5,258 nt of DNA from an uncultured Coriobacteriaceae bacterium (lineage in GTDB: Bacteria; Actinomycetota; Coriobacteriia; Coriobacteriales; Atopobiaceae): NCBI GenBank assembly GCA_902766805.1, contig CACXFF010000052.1, forward strand, positions 1 to 5,258, given 5' to 3'. Below, one piece after another: positions 5,179 to 5,258 of the stretch. The position numbers and the translations under genes were made by a program. The notes below the pieces were generated by a model. It was not told the DNA's origin. It did not search any database and saw nothing but the letters and a program-made list of their open reading frames with translations. Each line of letters opens with the position of its first letter. Position 1 is the first letter of the stretch.

Positions 5179-5258
5179 TGGAAGTCGGTGCTTCTCATTG
5201 GAAGGATTAGCAGGTCAGGGCCACATTAGAGTGGAATCAACAAGCAAGTCAAGACGCA
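5171..5258. other. End of window with no recognisable feature
   Basis: The final 88 bases follow the terminator and are less GC-rich than the coding regions. I see no convincing promoter pair, ribosome binding site with start codon, RNA gene or repeat here. It is probably an intergenic region before the next transcription unit. Confidence 0.5.

Noticed and set aside
5171..5258. Search for an attachment site, tRNA or small gene after the last terminator
   Set aside because: No cloverleaf, repeat pair or start codon with a good ribosome binding site was seen; nothing in the window suggests a mobile element or CRISPR array.

Overview
The window is GC-rich, and every gene I can support lies on the + strand. 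It holds the 3' end of one gene followed by four complete genes. Strong GGAGG-type ribosome binding sites, a near-consensus TTGACA promoter in a local AT-rich island, hairpin terminators, a Cys-anchored lipoprotein and a lactose/cellobiose-type PTS permease together suggest a high-GC Gram-positive bacterium. A gut or oral actinobacterium of the Coriobacteriia type (Collinsella/Olsenella-like) would fit. That placement is inference from style, not from any marker gene.

Layout: (1) 1-378 is the C-terminal end of an L-fucose/L-arabinose isomerase family protein, closed by a hairpin terminator at 431-455. (2) 551-1741 encodes a predicted lipoprotein carrying a HAD-superfamily phosphatase domain behind an Ala/Thr-rich tether. 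(3) 1742-1889 is a 148-base gap with three consecutive hairpins. (4) 1890-2750 encodes an AraC-family regulator. (5) 2751-2955 is a regulatory gap with a clear promoter (2840-2868), an 18-base imperfect inverted repeat around it and a hairpin in the leader. (6) 2956-4224 encodes a stand-alone PTS EIIC permease of the lactose/cellobiose family. (7) A UUCG-capped hairpin at 4238-4259 precedes a ChbG/YdjC-family deacetylase-like gene (4328-5134), which ends in a strong terminator hairpin (5142-5170). The last 88 bases show no gene start.

The AraC regulator, EIIC and ChbG-like protein resemble three parts of the chitobiose (chb) operon of enterobacteria: ChbR, ChbC and ChbG. The likely theme is uptake of a beta-linked or N-acetylated disaccharide through the PTS, removal of an acetyl group inside the cell, and control by a local sensor. 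The EIIA and EIIB partners and the phospho-glycosidase are not in the window. The ChbG-like protein has Asp where the canonical family has a metal-binding His, so its chemistry or substrate may differ. The isomerase and the HAD lipoprotein appear to be separate transcription units; their link to the PTS genes is only proximity.
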